Below, piece by piece: positions 53,044 through 61,991 of a DNA stretch of 64,000 nucleotides; positions within the stretch are counted from its first letter, which is position 1; every line of letters begins with the position of its first letter. This stretch comes from Tenacibaculum finnmarkense genomovar ulcerans (GTDB taxonomy: Bacteria > Bacteroidota > Bacteroidia > Flavobacteriales > Flavobacteriaceae). The notes beneath the pieces are model-generated. The model was not told the DNA's origin. It was given only the letters and a program-made list of their open reading frames with translations, and searched no databases. Position numbers and translations under genes: made by a program. The DNA lies in assembly GCF_900239495.1 (NCBI RefSeq), contig NZ_OENE01000007.1:62001-126000 (forward strand), given 5' to 3'.

Positions 53044-53736
53044 TTAAACAAGTTGGTATTCGGGGTAGTGGTTTTTCATTATTTCTTCGGATGTATTTGG
53101 GATTAAAATTAACGTAATATATCCTGATAAAACTAAAAGTGTTGAAAATATTGATAAACCTATTACCCAATAGCTATTATCGAGTTTTTCACCCATAGAA
53201 ATGATATTAGAGATATTTGAAAATAAAACGATAAAGTTACTAGCGGCTAATTTGTAAATAAAATTTTCGAGCAACCATTTTTTGTTGGTTTTGGCTATTT
53301 TTTGTTTCTGTTGACTAAATAACAGTCGGCATTTTATCAGTAAAAACACAAAGAAAACAACATAAAAACTAATATAGCTGTACGCACCAAAAACAGGTGT
53401 TTTATACATATTATAAAAGCCTAAAAAGATAGAAAATGTTATGATTATTTTAGGGAGTGTAAACCATTGTTTTAATAAATTCCATAAAATTATACGGTAT
53501 TTTTTAGCAACCTGTTTTTGTTTTTCTTCTAAAATATCCATAAAACCAAATATGCCAAATTTTTTGAATGAAATGTCACGTGCTTCTTCAAAAGTTACTG
53601 TAGGTTTTTCGATGTAAATTTGTTCAATATCGTTTGCTAAATGATCGACTAATTCGGTTTGTACATCGTAAAACTCCACAAAATGTTGCTGTGTAAATTT
53701 GTAAAGTTGGGCTATATTTTGATTGGTTAATTGCAT
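53044..53736 (-). CDS. PadR-cluster membrane protein 3
   Basis: A 230-residue protein, third of three tandem paralogues. The N-terminus MQLTNQNIAQLYKF...YDVQTELVDHLANDIE shares the pattern MxLTxxQ...YxDVRxExxDHIAxxIE with the two upstream genes. Residues 1-95 are soluble and four hydrophobic helices follow (about 107-121, 133-150, 185-204, 207-225). The gene starts two bases after the previous stop. The N-terminal helix pair resembles HAAS-type domains associated with PadR regulators. The function is unknown; a membrane-stress or sensor role is a guess. Confidence 0.7.
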   Translation of the reverse strand: MQLTNQNIAQLYKFTQQHFVEFYDVQTELVDHLANDIEQIYIEKPTVTFEEARDISFKKFGIFGFMDILEEKQKQVAKKYRIILWNLLKQWFTLPKIIITFSIFLGFYNMYKTPVFGAYSYISFYVVFFVFLLIKCRLLFSQQKQKIAKTNKKWLLENFIYKLAASNFIVLFSNISNIISMGEKLDNSYWVIGLSIFSTLLVLSGYITLILIPNTSEEIMKNHYPEYQLV

Positions 53737-53738
53737 GA

Positions 53739-54404
53739 TTATTCTACTAGATATTTATACTTGGTTTGTATCGTTTTTTGTTTAGAAATAAAACTTTGAT
53801 GTATTATATAAATAACGATAATTACAATTAAGTGTATATAGGAAAAATAAAAACTGAAAACAGGTCTTTGGTTAAAATTTATAATACTAGCTGTGTGTAC
53901 AATGCTTAAAGTTAAAAAAATAGTGATTGAATTATAAGCATTTACTATTTTAATTAACTGATGTTTTTTCATAAAAGAAATAGTGTTGTAAGCGAAATAC
54001 GCCATTTCAATGAAAAGGCATGTAAACAAAAAATACTCCGATATTTCGGGTTTATAGTTTATCAAATACAAAGCAATTACTAAAAACAAACCAACAGTTA
54101 AACAATGAATAGGTTTAGATAATTGAAATATAGAATTTTTAGCGATACTCAAATAATCAGCCAAAAATTTGCGCTTTATTATCGAATTATATTCAAGAAA
54201 AAGAGCTGTTTTTCTACTCAACATATATTTAATAAAAGGAGTTTGAAGACGGTTATTTTCAAAAAAAGCATCAGTATTTTCAATGTTATTTTCAATTTCA
54301 GAAGCAATATGATCAACCATTTCAAAGCGAATATCAATATATTCAACGCCAATTCCTTCTAGAAAATCGTTAATTCTTCGATTTTGTTCTTGAGTTAATT
54401 GCAT
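53739..54404 (-). CDS. PadR-cluster membrane protein 2
   Basis: A 221-residue paralogue of its two neighbours. The soluble N-terminus has MQLTQEQNRRINDFLEGIG and YIDIRFEMVDHIASEIE; four hydrophobic helices follow in the second half (about 98-118, 125-146, 162-178, 184-205). Its 5' end overlaps the preceding gene by ten bases, so translation is probably coupled. The middle part is the least conserved between the three copies. No enzymatic motif is visible. Confidence 0.7.
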   Translation of the reverse strand: MQLTQEQNRRINDFLEGIGVEYIDIRFEMVDHIASEIENNIENTDAFFENNRLQTPFIKYMLSRKTALFLEYNSIIKRKFLADYLSIAKNSIFQLSKPIHCLTVGLFLVIALYLINYKPEISEYFLFTCLFIEMAYFAYNTISFMKKHQLIKIVNAYNSITIFLTLSIVHTASIINFNQRPVFSFYFSYIHLIVIIVIYIIHQSFISKQKTIQTKYKYLVE

Positions 54405-55003
54405 TTTATCATAATTTTTTGATGTTCTTTATAAAGCTTATAGCCTAAAAAGCTATTACAGAATATTAAAAAAACATAAAAAGAGGATATTTCAGGTAAA
54501 AGAAAGGCGATAAAAAGTAGCAGTAAACTTGGGATTATAAATTTTTCAAAGAGAAATAAAAAGGTGGTTTTTAATTTTCTCATCTTAAAATAAAAATATC
54601 CGTTAATAATTGCTAAACCAACACCAATTGTTAAAAAAAAGAATGAATTATCCGATAAAAAAGAAAAAATAGTTGATTTTCCACCAATCAAAAAAGCTTG
54701 TAAAAAAACTGCTATAAAAGAAAAGATAAGCCAATATTTTCCTAAATTCACTGCTTTGTTAATTACAATTTTTGGTCTATTGTATAAAATACCTATTAGA
54801 AAACTACTGGTAAATTTTAAATCGTTATGCCATTTTCCTGTACTTTGCTTAAAAGCATCTTCAAAAGGAATTCCTTGTTCCAAAAGAGATTCTATATCAG
54901 AAATAATATGATCTAAAACTTCGAACCGAACATCGATATAATCTAGTTTTTTGTAGCTAAGAAAATTTTCTACACACTGTATTTGTTCTTGAGTTAATTC
55001 CAT
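54395..55003 (-). CDS. PadR-cluster membrane protein 1
   Basis: A 202-residue paralogue and the first of the three membrane proteins. N-terminal MELTQEQIQCVENFL...YIDVRFEVLDHIISDIE matches the others; a FEDAFKQSTGKW segment follows, then four helices (about 87-110, 117-138, 150-170, 172-192). It starts 12 bases after the padR stop and overlaps the next gene by ten bases. The three are probably cotranscribed with padR. Confidence 0.72.
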   Translation of the reverse strand: MELTQEQIQCVENFLSYKKLDYIDVRFEVLDHIISDIESLLEQGIPFEDAFKQSTGKWHNDLKFTSSFLIGILYNRPKIVINKAVNLGKYWLIFSFIAVFLQAFLIGGKSTIFSFLSDNSFFFLTIGVGLAIINGYFYFKMRKLKTTFLFLFEKFIIPSLLLLFIAFLLPEISSFYVFLIFCNSFLGYKLYKEHQKIMIKCN

Positions 55004-55015
55004 AGTAATATGATT

Positions 55016-55354
55016 TTATTCTAAACTAAATTTAGGGTTTACTAATTGTTGCATCGTCTTTAAAAAATCTTGCATTTCAGCTAGTTTGTTAACGGTTTCT
55101 TTACTACCGCTTTGGGTTAATTTGTAGTATTTACGCAAGCGATTACCAACTTTTGCCACTTCTACATCTAACAATCCTTCGGCTTCTAATTTGTGTAAAG
55201 CAGGGTATAAAGCGCCTTCGGTAATTTTTAATTCGCCCTTGGTAAGCTCCTTTACTTTTTGTGTAATTTCATAGCCATACATTTTTTCATTTTGAGCCAA
55301 AAGCTTTAAAATGATGGTTTGTAAAGAGCCTTTATATAATTTCTGATTTCCCAT
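55016..55354 (-). CDS. PadR family transcriptional regulator
   Basis: A 112-residue winged-helix repressor. I start at the ATG at 55354 (MGNQKLYKGSLQTIILKLL); the frame continues 37 codons upstream across the promoter. The DNA-binding part holds MYGYEITQKVKELTKGELKITEGALYPALHKLEAEGLL, a clear PadR signature, and RKYYKLT is the wing. A dyad at 55402-55424 covers the region upstream of its -7 element, so self-repression is likely. It leads an operon with three membrane proteins. Confidence 0.9.
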   Translation of the reverse strand: MGNQKLYKGSLQTIILKLLAQNEKMYGYEITQKVKELTKGELKITEGALYPALHKLEAEGLLDVEVAKVGNRLRKYYKLTQSGSKETVNKLAEMQDFLKTMQQLVNPKFSLE

Positions 55355-55397
55355 TTTTGTAAACAATAAATAAACTTCAAACTGTTTTAAAGTGATA

Positions 55398-55405
55398 CAA
55401 ATATA
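55398..55405 (-). promoter_or_regulatory. -7 element of the padR operon
   Basis: The minus strand reads TATATTTG, matching TAnnTTTG, and gives a leader of about 40 bases before the chosen padR ATG. It overlaps the edge of the dyad at 55402-55424. Confidence 0.55.
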
Positions 55406-55424
55406 CATAATTTTCTTATGTATA
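55402..55424. promoter_or_regulatory. Probable PadR operator
   Basis: TATACATAA and TTATGTATA form a perfect nine-base dyad with a five-base spacer. It lies upstream of and partly over the -7 element of padR, the place for a repressor. ACAT/ATGT half-sites are typical of PadR-family operators. Confidence 0.6.
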
Positions 55425-55480
55425 AGTTTCTTAGGTATTATTTTATACAAACTCTCACAAATCATTTACTTAGTATTGCT

Positions 55481-55488
55481 TATTTTTG
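55481..55488 (+). promoter_or_regulatory. -7 promoter element, 2Fe-2S reductase gene
   Basis: TATTTTTG matches TAnnTTTG and ends 18 bases before the ATG at 55507. No -33 element was found. Confidence 0.45.
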
Positions 55489-55506
55489 TATATCTAAACT
55501 CGATAA

Positions 55507-56556
55507 ATGTCTACATTTCATAAATTAAATATTGAAAAAATAATCAAAGAAACTGCCGATGCTGTTTCTATATTATTCACCGTTCCTGCCGAATTAAAAG
55601 AAGCATATACTTTTATCGCAGGGCAATATGTTACTATAAAAGCAAGCATAAACGGGCAAGAAATAAGAAGAGCATATTCTATTTGTGCTTCGCCAAAAAG
55701 CAATCAAATTAAAGTAGCGGTAAAAGCAGTGGAAAAAGGTCTTTTTTCAACCTATGCAACGACTGAGCTAAAAGAAAATACGATTTTAGAAGTTTCTGAG
55801 CCTGAAGGAAAGTTTGTTTTAGAGCCTAAAGCTGCTAAAAATTACCTAGCCTTTGCCGCAGGAAGCGGAATTACCCCTGTTTTATCAATGATAAAAGCGG
55901 TGTTAGAAAAAGAAGTTTCATCAACTTTTACTTTGGTTTTTGGAAATAAAAAAACCGAAAGCACTATTTTTTATGATGAATTAAATGGGTTATCTGAGGC
56001 ATATCCGAAGCAGTTTAACCTGCATTATATTTTTAGTAAAGAAGCAGTAAGCAACAGCAAATTTGGACGAATAGATAAAGGTCATGTTAATTACTTTGTA
56101 AAAAATATTCATAAAGATATTTCTTTTGATGCTACCTATATCTGTGGACCCGAAGAAATGATTAATTTGGTGTCAGAAACCCTGCAAGAGGCTAATTTTG
56201 ATAAAGAAAATATCCATTTTGAGTTGTTTACAGCAAGCGCATCGGCTACTGAAATACCAGCGGATTCTTCTGATGGAAAATCGGAAATTACGGTGTTGTT
56301 AGACGATGAAGAAACGACTTTTTCAATGGAAAAAACCGACACACTTTTAGCTGCTTCTTTGCGTAACAAATTAGATGCGCCATATTCATGTCAGGGTGGT
56401 GTTTGTAGCAGTTGTATCGCAAAAGTTACTCAAGGAAAAGCTGTAATGTCTAAGAATTCTATTTTATCAGATGATGAATTAGAAGAAGGTTTTGTTTTAA
56501 CCTGTGTAGCACATCCTTGTACACCAAAATTAGTACTTGATTTTGATGATATTTAG
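55507..56556 (+). CDS. Flavodoxin reductase-type oxidoreductase with C-terminal 2Fe-2S domain
   Basis: A 349-residue one-electron carrier enzyme. The FAD domain has RAYSIC (55-60), the NAD(P)H domain has FAAGSGITPVLSMI (116-129) and the CGPEEM motif, and the C-terminal ferredoxin domain has C-x4-C-x2-C in YSCQGGVCSSC with a later LTCVAHP cysteine. The order is that of PaaE, the reductase of phenylacetyl-CoA epoxidase, and of HMP/KshB reductases. No partner oxygenase is adjacent, so the acceptor is unknown. It may be cotranscribed with the LysE gene 21 bases on. Confidence 0.88.
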   Translation: MSTFHKLNIEKIIKETADAVSILFTVPAELKEAYTFIAGQYVTIKASINGQEIRRAYSICASPKSNQIKVAVKAVEKGLFSTYATTELKENTILEVSEPEGKFVLEPKAAKNYLAFAAGSGITPVLSMIKAVLEKEVSSTFTLVFGNKKTESTIFYDELNGLSEAYPKQFNLHYIFSKEAVSNSKFGRIDKGHVNYFVKNIHKDISFDATYICGPEEMINLVSETLQEANFDKENIHFELFTASASATEIPADSSDGKSEITVLLDDEETTFSMEKTDTLLAASLRNKLDAPYSCQGGVCSSCIAKVTQGKAVMSKNSILSDDELEEGFVLTCVAHPCTPKLVLDFDDI

Positions 56557-56577
56557 AGCTAAACACAGCGTATAAAA

Positions 56578-57276
56578 ATGGATTTTTACAATTTTAAAAA
56601 CGCTTTATTTATAGGTTTTATCATGTCGTTTATGATAGGGCCTGTATTTTTTATGCTTATAAAAACAAGTATTTTAAAAGGAGCAAGAGCAGCAATTGCA
56701 TTTAATATCGGTGTTATTTTAGGTGATATCGCTTTTATGCTAATTGCCTATTACGGAAGCAGAAGTTTGCTAGAAAAAATTAAAGACGACCCTCGTTTAT
56801 TTATGGTTGGCGGTCTTATTTTAATCGTGTATGGTTTTATTACTTATTTTGATAAAAACAATAAAAAAGATGCCCAAATAACGGATGTAAAAATTATAGA
56901 AAGTACTAATTATTTAAAATTTTTAGCAAAAGGTTTTGCCTTAAACTCTATAAATGTTGGTGTTTTAGCAACTTGGCTAGGAGTTATTTTAGTTGTTGGA
57001 CCCACATTAAATATGGATCCGACCGCTATCTTTTGGTATTTTACTACCATACTTTTTGGCTATGCTACCACCGATTTAGGTAAAATATTATTAGCAAAGC
57101 AATTAAAAAATAAATTAACGCCTTTAGTTATTTATCGCATAAAAAAAGGAATGGGTGTTTTATTGATTGTTTTTGGTGTATTGATTATGTTAAAAAGTTT
57201 CGTTCCTAAAGAAGAAATTGATGCTTTATTTAATAAAGTTACGCCAGAACAAACCACTAAAACTACTAAAAATTAG
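56578..57276 (+). CDS. LysE family translocator
   Basis: A 232-residue membrane exporter of the LysE/RhtB amino acid family. Six hydrophobic helices are visible, with the N-terminal FIMSFMIGPVFFMLIKTSILKGARAAIAFNIGVILGD as the family signature. The substrate (amino acid or otherwise) cannot be told. It follows the reductase gene after 21 bases and converges on mgtE with only nine bases between the stops and no terminator hairpin. Confidence 0.85.
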   Translation: MDFYNFKNALFIGFIMSFMIGPVFFMLIKTSILKGARAAIAFNIGVILGDIAFMLIAYYGSRSLLEKIKDDPRLFMVGGLILIVYGFITYFDKNNKKDAQITDVKIIESTNYLKFLAKGFALNSINVGVLATWLGVILVVGPTLNMDPTAIFWYFTTILFGYATTDLGKILLAKQLKNKLTPLVIYRIKKGMGVLLIVFGVLIMLKSFVPKEEIDALFNKVTPEQTTKTTKN

Positions 57277-57285
57277 TTAGAATAA

Positions 57286-58635
57286 TTAAAAACCGATAAT
57301 CATTTTAGCAATTCCGAAGTAAATTAAAATCCCAAAAATATCATTACTTGTGGTAATAAATGGTCCTGTAGCAATTGCAGGATCAATACCACGTTTATCT
57401 AAAAATAATGGTATAAAAGTTCCTATTAAACCAGCGACAATAATCACTACAAAAAGCGATATAGAAATCGCCGTTGCTACTTTTATATCTTGTTCTTTAA
57501 TAAAGATAAAAAAGAACAATAAAATAGCCAAAGCCAAGCCATTTACCATGGCTAAAGAAACTTCTTTTAATAGCCTGTTGCTAATACTTCCTTTTACATC
57601 ATCATTGGCTAAACCTTGCACTATAATTGCCGATGATTGTACGCCAACATTTCCTGCCATTGCTGCGATTAAGGGTGTAAACATAAATAAAATGGCGTTG
57701 TCAACCATGGCATCTTCAAAAAATCCCATAATACTTGCGGCACCAACACCTCCTAATAATCCGAGGAAAAGCCAAGGCAAACGCGCACGAGTTAGCTCCC
57801 AAATAGTATCATCAGCTTCAACATCTTGGGTAATACCTGCGGCTAATTGATAATCTTTATCGGCCTCTTCTTTAATTACATCAACAATGTCATCAATGGT
57901 AATTCGCCCTACTAAAACACCTAATTCATCAACCACCGGGATGGCTTCTAAATCATATTTTCGCATAATATTGGCTACATCTTCGGCTTTATCTGTAACG
58001 CTTACAAAATCTACCTTTGGTATATAAACCTCAGCAATGGTAGCCTTTGTGGCGGTCATTAGTAAATCTTTTAAAGACAAGCGTCCTTTTAATTTTCCAG
58101 CATCGTCAATTACATAAATTGAATGTACACGAGTAACTTCTTCCGCTTGAATACGCATTTCTTTTTCACAGCGAGAAATGGTCCAATTTTCATTAACTTT
58201 TACCAGTTCTTTAGCCATTAAACCACCTGCAGAATTTTCATCATAGCGTAATAACTCTACAATTTCTTTGGCATGTTCTTGGTCTTCAATTTCTTGCATT
58301 ACCGCTTTTTTCCTTTTATCGGAAAGTTCGGAAATTACATCGGCAGCATCATCGGTATCTAGTTCATCAATTTCTTCCGCAATTTCTTTTGCGGTTAGTT
58401 GTTGTAATATTTTTTCACGAACATCATCATCAACATCCATCAGTACTTCTGAGGTTGTTTCGCTGTCTAATAAACGGATAATATATACGGCTTCTTCAAA
58501 GGGTAATTCGTCTAATATTTCGGCAATATCAGCATGGTGCATTTCTTTAAAAAGCTCATTAAGCGCATCGTTTTTTTTACTTTCGATGTATTGCAATACG
58601 TTATTAAGCAGTTCTTGGGTTATTTCAAATGCCAT
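57286..58635 (-). CDS. mgtE: Magnesium transporter MgtE
   Basis: A 449-residue Mg2+ channel. The N-terminal superhelical domain (about 1-130) and the two CBS domains (about 135-255) form the Mg2+-sensing gate, which closes at high internal Mg2+. Five membrane helices fill 285-449, with LFLGLLGGVGAASIMG, TPLIAAMAGNVGVQSSAIIVQGLA and ATGPFITTSNDIFGILIYF as the conserved pore segments. Genes rsmA, DUF4286 and the TPR protein lie upstream on the same strand, but a 68-base gap separates them. Confidence 0.95.
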   Translation of the reverse strand: MAFEITQELLNNVLQYIESKKNDALNELFKEMHHADIAEILDELPFEEAVYIIRLLDSETTSEVLMDVDDDVREKILQQLTAKEIAEEIDELDTDDAADVISELSDKRKKAVMQEIEDQEHAKEIVELLRYDENSAGGLMAKELVKVNENWTISRCEKEMRIQAEEVTRVHSIYVIDDAGKLKGRLSLKDLLMTATKATIAEVYIPKVDFVSVTDKAEDVANIMRKYDLEAIPVVDELGVLVGRITIDDIVDVIKEEADKDYQLAAGITQDVEADDTIWELTRARLPWLFLGLLGGVGAASIMGFFEDAMVDNAILFMFTPLIAAMAGNVGVQSSAIIVQGLANDDVKGSISNRLLKEVSLAMVNGLALAILLFFFIFIKEQDIKVATAISISLFVVIIVAGLIGTFIPLFLDKRGIDPAIATGPFITTSNDIFGILIYFGIAKMIIGF

Positions 58636-58703
58636 CTTTTGCTATTTTACTTGATAATCGAGCGTTAAATATGTCTAGTCATAATTCTTTTATGATCTTA
58701 TGT

Positions 58704-59513
58704 TTAATTATCTAAATTGTCTTTTGCTATTTTATCGGTTAATTCGATAAAACGTACTACTGATAATTGTTCAGGACGCATGGTAAAAATAGGATCTTGT
58801 TTTAAATCATCAGAAATATTGAATGATTTTAAACTAGAACGCAGCATTTTTCGTCGTTGATTAAACGCTGTTTTTACCACTCTAAAGAATAATTTTTCAT
58901 CAACAGGTAAGCTATAATCTTTTTTCCTAGTTAATCTGATAACACCAGAATCTACTTTTGGCGGCGGATTGAAAACAGTAGGAGGAACGGTAAATAAGTA
59001 TTCTACATCGTAAAAAGCCTGTGTTAATACAGACATAATTCCGTATATTTTACTTCCCTCTTTTTCAGCGATTCTTTTGGCTACTTCTTTTTGAAACATT
59101 CCTGCAAATTCAGGTACAAATTCTCTGTATTCAATGGCTTTAAATACAATTTGTGTAGAAATATTGTATGGAAAATTACCAATAATAGCTACTTGTTTTT
59201 CATTAAAAAATTCTTTTAAATTTTTCTTTAAAAAATCACCTTCAATAATTTCAAATTTTTTTGCAGTGGTGTCTAACTTAATATGTTCTAACGGAAAAGT
59301 ATCTTTTAAATAGGCAACCGAATCATAATCGATTTCCATTACCGTGGTTTTGGTTTCTCTTTCTAATAAGTATTTTGTTAAAACGCCCATTCCAGGACCA
59401 ATTTCTAATATATTATCGTAGCCTTTTCCAATTAAAGCATCAGCTATTTTTTTAGCGATATCTTCATCAGTTAAAAAATGTTGTCCTAGGTGTTTTTTTG
59501 CTCTTACTGTCAT
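58704..59513 (-). CDS. rsmA: 16S rRNA dimethyladenosine transferase
   Basis: A 269-residue SAM-dependent enzyme (KsgA) that dimethylates A1518 and A1519 in 16S rRNA late in 30S assembly. Motif I is [15 protein letters not shown], motif IV is [12 protein letters not shown], and the C-terminal helical domain has [13 protein letters not shown]. Length is as expected. It stands upstream of mgtE, and the DUF4286 gene lies 81 bases upstream. Confidence 0.96.
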   Translation of the reverse strand: MTVRAKKHLGQHFLTDEDIAKKIADALIGKGYDNILEIGPGMGVLTKYLLERETKTTVMEIDYDSVAYLKDTFPLEHIKLDTTAKKFEIIEGDFLKKNLKEFFNEKQVAIIGNFPYNISTQIVFKAIEYREFVPEFAGMFQKEVAKRIAEKEGSKIYGIMSVLTQAFYDVEYLFTVPPTVFNPPPKVDSGVIRLTRKKDYSLPVDEKLFFRVVKTAFNQRRKMLRSSLKSFNISDDLKQDPIFTMRPEQLSVVRFIELTDKIAKDNLDN

Positions 59514-59594
59514 GGTCTTAAATTAAGATAAAAAAGGGTTAGAAACAAGCATCAAAAAGAGCGCTTGCATTTAATAAATGAGGTTGCCGTATTT

Positions 59595-59924
59595 TTAATT
59601 ACTAGCTACCGTAGGAAAAAATTCATTAATTACTTGTAATTCGGTACGAAAGGCTAACATTTTATCGCCAAATTTCTTAAAACTTGCCGCACGAAGTTCA
59701 TCAGCATGATTGTTGTAATAAGCGTCTAAATTTTCACGTGTTTTTGCAGTATATTGAACAGAATAGGTTGTTCCTCCCATTTCTTCTTCTACTAAAACTT
59801 GGGTTAATTTTGCGCTTAAAAAGTGTCCTGTATTTAAAACTTCAGGAATATGATTTTCAATCCAAACTAACCATTCTTGGTGTACACTTTGGTCAATATT
59901 TATGGTAACATTATAGATATACAT
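59595..59924 (-). CDS. DUF4286 family protein
   Basis: A 109-residue cytosolic protein that I recognise as DUF4286, found near rsmA in Bacteroidota. It resembles a small dimeric alpha/beta ferredoxin-like fold: YIYNVTINID and SVQYTAKTRENLDAYYNNHADELR, with a TELQVI end strand. A heme- or antibiotic-monooxygenase-like dimeric fold is possible; no activity is known to me. It lies 16 bases after the TPR gene. Confidence 0.85.
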   Translation of the reverse strand: MYIYNVTINIDQSVHQEWLVWIENHIPEVLNTGHFLSAKLTQVLVEEEMGGTTYSVQYTAKTRENLDAYYNNHADELRAASFKKFGDKMLAFRTELQVINEFFPTVASN

Positions 59925-59940
59925 ACTTAATTTTCTTAAA

Positions 59941-61731
59941 TTATAATTGATCTTTTCTTAGTTGTCTAAACTGCTTTCGAGCGTCTATTAAATAGATGCT
60001 AGAAGCGTGGTCAAAAATAATCTTTTGATAGTGTTTTTTTGCCTTTTCAGGGTTATTTAATTTCGTGCGATATAATTCAGCCATTTGATAATATACATCG
60101 TCAACATAAATGCCGTTTTTATCTAAAGCAATTATTTTATTGTAATTAAAAATAGCCGCTTCATATTTTTGCTGTTTGATAAAAAGTCCCGCCTGTTTAA
60201 ACAAGGCTTCGTCTTGAATAGGTTGCCCTTTGTAGTTTGTAATAAGGTTTGTTAAAATACTAATTGCTTGTGTATCTTTATTTTGAAATGCTAATAAATC
60301 GGCTTTTGCATATTGTTTTAAGCCTGTAGAAACGCTGTCTTTTGGCTGATTATCAGTAATTGTTAAAAATAAATTTGCTGCATCGTTGGCAATTAATTGT
60401 GTTGCCGAACCTTTTAAAATTTTTAATTGTGCTTTTGCCCAGGTAAAATCGTTTTTAAAATAGGATGTTTGCGCTACTTTAAAACGAGCTTCTTGCCCCA
60501 AAAAATGATTTTTAAATTGAGTTTGTACTTGCGAAAAGTAAATTAAAGCCTTGTTAAAATTGTTGGTGTACACTAAAACTTCGCCAAGTTTGAGTTTTAC
60601 GGCGGCTTTTTCAAATTTAGAATTGGCAAAAGTTAACACTTTTTGCAGAACTTCAATTGCTTTTTCAGGAGTGTTTTCTGTAAATGTTAAATAATTAGCA
60701 TAGGCTATTTGAAGTTCAAAGGTATTTTTATTGATGCCGTATTCATTAAAAATAGCTTGAAATTTTTCAGGAATATTGGCTTGTTTTGTACGAATAGCTA
60801 TTTTTAAATTATTATTGATTGCCTTAAATTTATCGGTCGGATAATTTGTTTTTTCAATGATAAAGTCAAAGCAATTTTTAGCGGTTTCATAGTCTTTGTT
60901 TTCTAACGAAATTTCGCCTAATTGATGTATTTTATTTAAATAATCAGGGTTTCTAGCTACCAATGCTTTTTGTTGAATTAGCGCTTTAGAATACTGTTTT
61001 TGCGTAATAAATAACCAAGAAAGTAAGTCGTTCCAACAATTTTTTGGATTGCTTACCGCTTTTCGCAACAAGGCTTTTTTGAACAATATATTGTTTTCAT
61101 TTTCAGGGTTTTCATTAATGTATTTACTGGTATAACGTTTTACATTATTTAAGTATTTTTCATCTTTATCGACTAAACTAACGTAGGAATCGAACATTTT
61201 TTTGAAATTCCCTTTTTCGCCATAAAGTTGGGCAAGTTGAAAGCCATAATTTGCTTTCGGATTATTTGTTATAATTTTTGTGTAGGCTTCAATGGCAAAA
61301 TCTAACTTATTATATTCTTTAAAAAGTCGGGCAATTGTGGCTCCGTAATTTCTTTTTTTATCTAAAGAATTTAAGGCGATTTGATATTCTTTATTTGCTT
61401 GAATATCCTTTTGTTGTCGTTCAAAATTATAGCCTTTTATGATGTTTAAAAACACCAAATTTGGTTTTTCTTTTATTCTTTCAGATAAAAGAGCATCAGC
61501 AACTAAAAATTGATTTGTTTCTTGATAACTGGTTACAAGCCTTTTTAAATACAGGCTATTGTAGGGGCTTTTATTGTGTAATTTTTTATAAAGATGTACT
61601 GCTTTTTGGTAGTCGTTATTTCTGAAATAATTTTCAGCGACTATAAATTCATTTTGTTGGGCATGTAATTGCACATTACAAAACAAGCTAAAAATGAGTA
61701 TATTAAATAGAATAACGGCTTTTTTCATCAA
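59941..61731 (-). CDS. Secreted TPR protein
   Basis: A 596-residue periplasmic protein. A signal peptide (ILIFSLFCNVQLHAQQ) is followed by at least ten tetratricopeptide-like helix pairs, such as AENYFRNNDYQKAVHLYKKLH near the start, AIEAYTKIITNNPKANYGFQLAQLYGE, YSKALIQQKALVARNPDYLNKI, and a C-terminal YEAAIFNYNKIIALDKNGIYVDDVYYQMAELY. It is probably a protein-interaction scaffold. DUF4286 follows after 16 bases. The role is not clear. Confidence 0.85.
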   Translation of the reverse strand: MMKKAVILFNILIFSLFCNVQLHAQQNEFIVAENYFRNNDYQKAVHLYKKLHNKSPYNSLYLKRLVTSYQETNQFLVADALLSERIKEKPNLVFLNIIKGYNFERQQKDIQANKEYQIALNSLDKKRNYGATIARLFKEYNKLDFAIEAYTKIITNNPKANYGFQLAQLYGEKGNFKKMFDSYVSLVDKDEKYLNNVKRYTSKYINENPENENNILFKKALLRKAVSNPKNCWNDLLSWLFITQKQYSKALIQQKALVARNPDYLNKIHQLGEISLENKDYETAKNCFDFIIEKTNYPTDKFKAINNNLKIAIRTKQANIPEKFQAIFNEYGINKNTFELQIAYANYLTFTENTPEKAIEVLQKVLTFANSKFEKAAVKLKLGEVLVYTNNFNKALIYFSQVQTQFKNHFLGQEARFKVAQTSYFKNDFTWAKAQLKILKGSATQLIANDAANLFLTITDNQPKDSVSTGLKQYAKADLLAFQNKDTQAISILTNLITNYKGQPIQDEALFKQAGLFIKQQKYEAAIFNYNKIIALDKNGIYVDDVYYQMAELYRTKLNNPEKAKKHYQKIIFDHASSIYLIDARKQFRQLRKDQL

Positions 61732-61810
61732 TCAAAAATACAGAACAAAATTGTTGTAATTATGATTTGTGTTTTAAATTTTGCTGTTTTTTGTGTAAAA
61801 TTTTCAAAAT

Positions 61811-61913
61811 AGTACAAATGCCTAGCCCCGATTGACGCATTTGTTTGAGCTCTTTTTTATTTTTTTCTTTTGAAAAATAAAAAAAGCGAGTGCGGAAAGC
61901 GGGAAATTGCTTC
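61811..61913 (+). repeat. Dispersed REP-like element, copy 4
   Basis: Fourth copy, in the 499-base gap between the TPR gene and serS. Ends are as in copy 3 (AGTACAAATGCCTAGCCCCG ... GCGGGAAATTGCTTC). The central hairpin is longest here, pairing TATTTTT with AAAAATA around a TCTTTTG-like loop. Confidence 0.85.
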
Positions 61914-61991
61914 AAAAAAATTTTATAACTAAAAAACTGAATTTGTTAAAGATATTTTATTTCAGTTTTACATCCTGATTTGTCACAATTT

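Noticed and set aside
57350-57850. Plus-strand frame of 166 codons inside mgtE
   Set aside because: Antisense to a clear mgtE coding region; the composition is that of a shadow frame and there is no homology I can recognise.
58268-58654. Plus-strand Ser-rich frame of 128 codons
   Set aside because: Antisense to the acidic N-terminal domain of mgtE; Ser runs are the complement of Asp/Glu codons.
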